A stretch of DNA of 64,000 bases from contig PTFA01000012.1 in assembly GCA_003342895.1 (NCBI GenBank), positions 8,666,252-8,730,251 of the forward strand, written 5' to 3'. Each line of letters opens with the position of its first letter. The first letter of the stretch is position 1. This document shows, in pieces, positions 59,086 through 64,000 of the stretch. The DNA comes from Casuarius casuarius (lineage: Eukaryota; Chordata; Aves; Casuariiformes; Casuariidae). Under the pieces are notes generated by a model. It ran no database searches, was not told where the DNA came from, and saw nothing but the letters and a program-made list of their open reading frames with translations. The position numbers were made by a program, and so were the translations under genes.

Positions 59086-59278
59086 GCATTATTTTTTATT
59101 AGTAGGCTAATTGGGATAACTGAATCATCCTCTTCCTCTTACAGAGTTTTTTGCTACTACAGCCTCTTTGATCTTGAACTGTAATTTGCTTCTGAGGACC
59201 ATCAGCTGCCAACATGCCCACCCTGGAAAGAGCCAGTCCTCCCCTCGACCCTGCCTACGTTCTGCCTGCCTGCATATC
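59086..59278. other. Unassigned noncoding DNA beside CR1 fossil
   Basis: May contain the more 5' part of the CR1 ORF2, but no phrase could be matched. A C-rich patch near 59,215-59,270 contains 'ctgcctgcctgcat' just before the microsatellite. Confidence 0.45.
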
Positions 59279-59323
59279 TTTGTCTGTCTGTCTGTCTGTC
59301 TCACTCTCTCTTTTTTTTTTTTT
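59279..59323 (+). repeat. (TGTC)n / (TC)n / T14 compound microsatellite
   Basis: Five TGTC units are followed by 'tcactctctc' and fourteen T. It is preceded by an interrupted CTGC run from about 59,261. Probably length-variable. Confidence 0.95.
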
Positions 59324-62300
59324 AATTAAAAACAAGCTGGGTAAAAGAGTACCCATAGTTCCACTTGTGTTTTGATCTTTTATCTTGTTTTTTCTAAGGA
59401 GTTAGATATTCCACTTTTTTCTGGGGCTTCCTTCATTTGAGGAAAAATAATGAAAACTGAATGAGTAAACAATGAATAAAAGAAAAGTTTTCTATTTCAA
59501 GTGTAAGATAATATCTATGAGTTATTCAATTACTTTATTTTACATTTATTAACCAAGGACTTCTTCTGATAACTGTCATTCCTTAGAACTTAGCCAAGGC
59601 CACCTTGCTCAGAATAACACCTGAACATTTTCATTGTTCGCAAAGTGACAAATTTCACAGACTGTTGGCTCAGGGATGCACTGTGTTATTCTTTAGCCCC
59701 TCAGTATTTAAGATGATAGAGATTGTTTGAAAAAACAATGATGTGGCTTCTTGTTCTGCTAAACAGATATCTTCGTCCTCATTTCTAAGATCTGTTGTTT
59801 AATTCTGTAGCCCTACTTCTCCTATTTTTTCAAAAGGCCAACACTGAATAAAGCATTTGGGGTCTTTTTTTCTTTTTTCTTGTATAAATAGTCCTTTTAA
59901 TAACAGATGACATAGGAAATCAATTTACAGTCCTCTAATGAACAGTGATGGTGTAAACAGTCTTCTGCTATGGATAGAAATATGTTGTAATATAAAAAGA
60001 AAAGTCACATTATTTAAAAAAATTAGTGAAAGAATAAGGAATGCAAAATGAAAATATTCTAAATTCAGGAGTATCCTAGATTTGTAGCTACATACAGCTT
60101 TGTCATATATTTCACCCTTATTACTGCTATACTTCCACTGAAACAACAAAATTAGGAAAGAGTAGAAAGAGTTCCATACCCCCTTAGTTATTCTGCCAAT
60201 TATTTTTAATTATTTTTGTATACTTGTAATTAGAGCTATTCTGAGTTTCCATATCAACCTTGACTTGCAGAGATCAATACTGTAGCTTAACAAAAGAGAT
60301 GATCTGTGTTGTTAGTAGATTTATCCCGTACTTGTACAAATAAGATTAGAAGCAGCATGTACAGTGAGCTGTAAGTACATGACATTTTCCCAGTAAGTGT
60401 TTTTCATTATTTTGCAGCGTGCATAAAACTCCTGCCACATCAAATCTTCTAATTCTGTTCCATATGTCATTTAGGATTTCAACTATGCTAGTACCCGACC
60501 TACCTGACAAGAACCATAACTTTTGTTGCAAAAGTACTTCATATTTGCATAGTGATCATTTTAACCATACAAAATATCAGTGTTTAAACCTATCACCCAG
60601 GAGTAAATCCTTTAGAACTTGCATGTTCTCAGGAAAAATGCCCCAACTTTTGTCTCCTTGAACAAGGACAAGCAGATCTAATCAGTTATGTTCAGATACT
60701 TGTATTCACTCCTGTATAAAACTACACATTCAAGCTTTCAAGAAATAGTCAAGCTATAAATTTAAAATATAGTGGAAAAAATGTATAGCTTTGAAGACTT
60801 GCAAAAGATGTAAAATGATGAAAGTGAAACCTTATATAAATCAGTAACTATCTTGTCATTGACATCAGTGGTGCCTTATTTAACCTTATAACTAAGATGT
60901 GTAGTAAAGAGTAAGAGCTTTGCCAGCATAAATATACAAACTGTATATCCAGGTGGGAGGCACATTTACCTTAACTGGAAAAAGTTATTTTTATTTCAAA
61001 ATAAGGGTGCCTTGATGAAGAGCTATTTCAGGGTAACCACCACAGTATAATTATACTAATATGATCGTGTATATTTTCACGTGCAGAAAAATCCTAAGGC
61101 AGCTGTGTATTAAAAGTGAGAGATCATGAGAAAAAAAAACCCACATTCTAAACATATCCAAAATATTGCTTTCTGTGTCAGAGGTAAAATACATAATGAG
61201 GTGGGATGGTATACTAGTATGCTTTAAGTAGTCCAGGATAGGCTATTTATTTTACATGAGTACCACAAACCACCACAAGATATCACTCAGGTAAGGAGCT
61301 CAGTAGGATTCAGAACAGTATTACAAATATCTGTACATTTATTAATGAGAAAAATCTGCATTTACATTAGGTACAATTAAAAAATTGGGTAAGAGCTATT
61401 AAAACCTCAGGGTTTAAGCCAATCACCAGCCACTGGAAATAACAGTTTAATTCATTCATGAATCACGATATTCATAAATATCCATTATAATATACTTATT
61501 TCTCCTCCGAAGCTGCTAGTACTTATTAAAGTCACATTAAGATGTTGGGCTATGTGTGCAAATGATTTGGCCAACATAATAATCTGTATATGTGTATATG
61601 ACACATAAGTATCATTCTACATTTTCTTATTCTTCCTGAACTATTAAAGAAAACTAAAAAGTGATGTGGAAAAAGTAGAAGGCTAGATGAAAAAATATTT
61701 AGCAACCGCTACACAAAAAGTTTCTGTAATTTGCATGCTGTTAATTGCATACACAAGTTAATCATTTACATGATGAAAATTAGCAATGTATATGGAAGTT
61801 CATAACGTACTTTTACATGTTTTTAAAAAGACACGTAACAGTAAATGCAGCTATTTTGCATTTGTTGTTCAGATGACGGTACTGAACCTAACACACACTC
61901 AATTTTTCAGGACGAAGAAACATGCCTAGTCATTTGGAGAAACAGAAAATAGTTGCAAAACAATTTATTTTGCTTTTCCAGTTAAACGGGAACTAAAAAA
62001 CCCCTTCTGTTTCGATGCATTCTTTCTTTCATTGGCAACAGACTATAATAATATCATAATTTCATTTTACAATGGATCCAGCAGTTTCTCTCCCTAATAG
62101 CCTTCCTAGACTTTCAGTATCATTGTAATGATTGCAAGACATGAATGCCTCCTGCAGTGTTTAAAGTGGCTTCAGTGTATAGCATAACACATTTTATAAG
62201 GAAGTGACACTTACTTGCGTTTTCAGTTCTCCAAAATAATTTAGAATGTACATTCTGAGTTCAAATAAATGTGTTAACTAATAAGACTGCAATACTGCAA

Positions 62301-63004
62301 AAAATCTCTTCTCTGAGATTGTTAAACTTCTGTTGCATCTCATTGCAGTGTTCAAAGAAACTAATAAAATCTGCTGAAATATAAGAAAGCATGTGATACT
62401 GAAGACTTCTTGGAAACTGAAAACGCACATTAAAAAAAAGGAAACGTTGCTCTTTCACTTAAAGAGGGTTCCATATTTTTAATCTCCGGAATCTATAGCA
62501 AAATGCTAATCCTTTCTCTAGTAAAGTGTTTCTAAACTGTGGTTCATACCTAAACTAGGATCTATCTAACCCATGACTATAAAAGAACAGTTAAGTTTCC
62601 CCAGGTTGATAGCAGCTCAGTTTTTCCAAAGCAAGAAAATGATAATGAGATGTTAAGTGGCTCAGCTGTGACTGCCCACATTTCCTAGGGGATTGCTGTC
62701 TTCAGCTTATGGAAGCATTTCTTGTCTGTTTTCAATTCCTGAAAGCAAATGTAACCCTATTCTATTGATTCTAATAGCGAATATAAGCGTCCAATATCCA
62801 GCTCTGACAATGTGGCTTGTCAAATGAGCACAAGATTTTAGCAGGGGGTTGTACTACAAAGGGCAACAGGCTTCCTAAGTCAGACTCCTGATAGTTCATG
62901 TAAAGCCTAATAAAAGATGAAGACCAGAGTCTTCTGGTTATCTGCAAATCAAATAAAATATAAGCAAATTTCATCCCAAGAATATTGGGGGGCTGGGGGA
63001 AGAG
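59324..63004. other. Unassigned unique noncoding DNA
   Basis: About 3.7 kb AT-rich sequence without supported genes. Open frames of 61-80 codons are featureless. The AT motif cluster at 61,727-61,790 is listed separately. A T/A-rich patch 'attatttttaattattttt' lies near 60,196-60,215. Confidence 0.55.
61727..61790. promoter_or_regulatory. Candidate homeodomain/POU-motif cluster
   Basis: 'aatttgcatgctgttaattg' with 'catacacaagttaatcattt' and 'acatgatgaaaattagcaat'. TTTGCAT-type and TTAAT/ATTA cores are packed in about 60 bases, including the small inverted pair ATCAT/ATGAT. Texture resembles a conserved enhancer; not verified. Confidence 0.2.
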
Positions 63005-63024
63005 GGAAGGAAGGAAGGAAAGGA
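63005..63024 (+). repeat. (GGAA)n microsatellite
   Basis: About four to five GGAA units ('gaaggaaggaaggaaagg') following 'ggggggctgggggaagag'. GGAA runs can bind ETS-family factors, but this one is short. Listed as simple sequence. Confidence 0.85.
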
Positions 63025-63819
63025 AAAAAATAAACTCATTTAGATAATGGTAACTCTTGAGCTACAGATTTTTGCCTTATTTTTCTGGGTGTGGGAGAGC
63101 TCAGTCAAGTCCACCATAGAGTTGTAAGACTACCTACTAATGTCCCGTTCTAAACTCAGAGTGAATTACATAAGCTAATCAGAACTCAGTGGTGCTGCAG
63201 AGTGTCCAGTTGACATTAGCAGTTTAATTTCTCAGTTATTTAACTCCATGAATGCTGACTGGCTGAAAGCCAGAGCATAAGACGACTAAGGCACTACTAC
63301 CATTAAATACGACTCAGTAATGATACATCTATATATTAGTTCTTTTGCAGTGACTGATTACTGTCCCACATATACCCCAAACAGCTTCGAGTTTTCAGAA
63401 AACTCAGTGATTGTTCTCAGAGATCTTAAACTTCAGATATATAAACTGATTTAGGATTACACTTTTGTTTCATTATTTGAACAGGAAGTGAGAAAGGTTG
63501 AAAATTTCAGTGATGTGATAGGGAAGTCAACAGCCTATTTTTATGAGCACCTGAATATAGACTTTTGGGGGCTGAAGACAGAGGAGAGCAAGGCACAGTA
63601 ACTTAAGTAAAGAAACAGAAGACGACAAGGACATGCACTGAGCTATACTAGTCATCCACTGGGGGGAAGATTAATGTCTACTCCCATTGTCTGAGATGCC
63701 GTATCATTATCAGATAAACTATGACAAATGTACCAAAAAAGAATCAGAGATTGAATATGTTCCATTTATAAGGATATGGCAAGTATGTGGTGCCTTTTAA
63801 TTGACCTTACTTAACAGTT
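63025..63819. other. Unassigned unique noncoding DNA
   Basis: No gene or repeat recognised. Confidence 0.55.
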
Positions 63820-64000
63820 GCATCCTTAGGGCTTGGCAAGTGGTGACAAGCTGGGGACAGGGAGGGCTGTTGGTGCCCCCAGGGCCCAGACACTCAGGAA
63901 GGACGGACAGGACAGGGCAGGTCTAGGTCAAGACTGCAGCAGACAGTAAACGTTAAGAGCCTCTACACAGCAATAAAAGGGGAAAAGAACAAGGACGTCA
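63820..64000. other. GC-richer, GGACA-rich stretch at the window edge
   Basis: Composition rises near 63,833 ('gcttggcaagtggtgac' onward) with 'gggacagggagggc', 'gcccccagggccc' and 'aaggacggacaggacaggg', a degenerate GGACA repeat. It ends with 'gcaataaaagggg', which contains an AATAAA word. This could be the edge of a repeat, an exon or a small CpG-poor GC block that continues beyond the window. It is cut off and cannot be assigned. Confidence 0.35.

Overview
The window looks like noncoding DNA from a bird nuclear genome. The best evidence is CR1 (chicken repeat 1) retrotransposon debris. A fragment near 36.1 kb carries the standard 3' end of neognath-bird CR1 elements, including the phrase 'cacaacctctctggg'. 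A second such tail lies at 56.7 kb, and a much older CR1 open reading frame fossil of about 1.8 kb covers 57.3-59.1 kb. The sequence is AT-rich with few interspersed repeats, short microsatellites, and stop codons in every frame, as expected for a vertebrate intron or gene desert. Nothing suggests a bacterial, viral or organellar source. All identifications are by eye, from remembered family consensus text; no database search was possible.

No protein-coding gene is called. The longest open frames (139, 134 and 130 codons) have no recognisable domain or family, and their length is ordinary for 64 kb of AT-rich DNA. I saw no tRNA, rRNA, snRNA or CRISPR array.

Layout. 1-17 kb: unique AT-rich DNA with a decayed ~35 bp tandem array (2.1-2.4 kb), a 70 nt imperfect hairpin (2.5 kb), a pair of exact 14 bp direct repeats (3.0/3.2 kb) and several A/T tracts. 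17-23 kb: a 157 bp foldback (MITE-like) element with perfect 15 bp terminal inverted repeats at 17.7 kb, a homeodomain-type palindrome at 18.5 kb, two possible old LINE tails, and a TA/CA microsatellite at 21.0 kb. 23-55 kb: mostly unique DNA holding two copies of one palindromic ancient repeat (30.7 and 46.2 kb), the CR1 tail at 36.1 kb, an older CR1-type tail at 44.2 kb, and several short AT-rich clusters of homeodomain or octamer-like motifs that may be conserved noncoding elements. 55.6-57.2 kb: the most gene-like part, two CpG-rich patches, each with a consensus minus-strand splice donor (CAG|GTAAGA near 55,630; AAG|GTGAGC near 57,126). 57.3-59.1 kb: the CR1 fossil. 59.1-64 kb: unique AT-rich DNA, ending in a GC-rich, GGACA-rich stretch.

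Working model (inference): the CpG-rich patches at 55.6-57.2 kb may be a promoter region with alternative first exons of a leftward (minus-strand) gene or long noncoding RNA. Most of 1-55 kb would then be its first intron, with possible enhancers in it. Transcript data or cross-bird alignment would decide this. No new multi-gene biological system is visible here.
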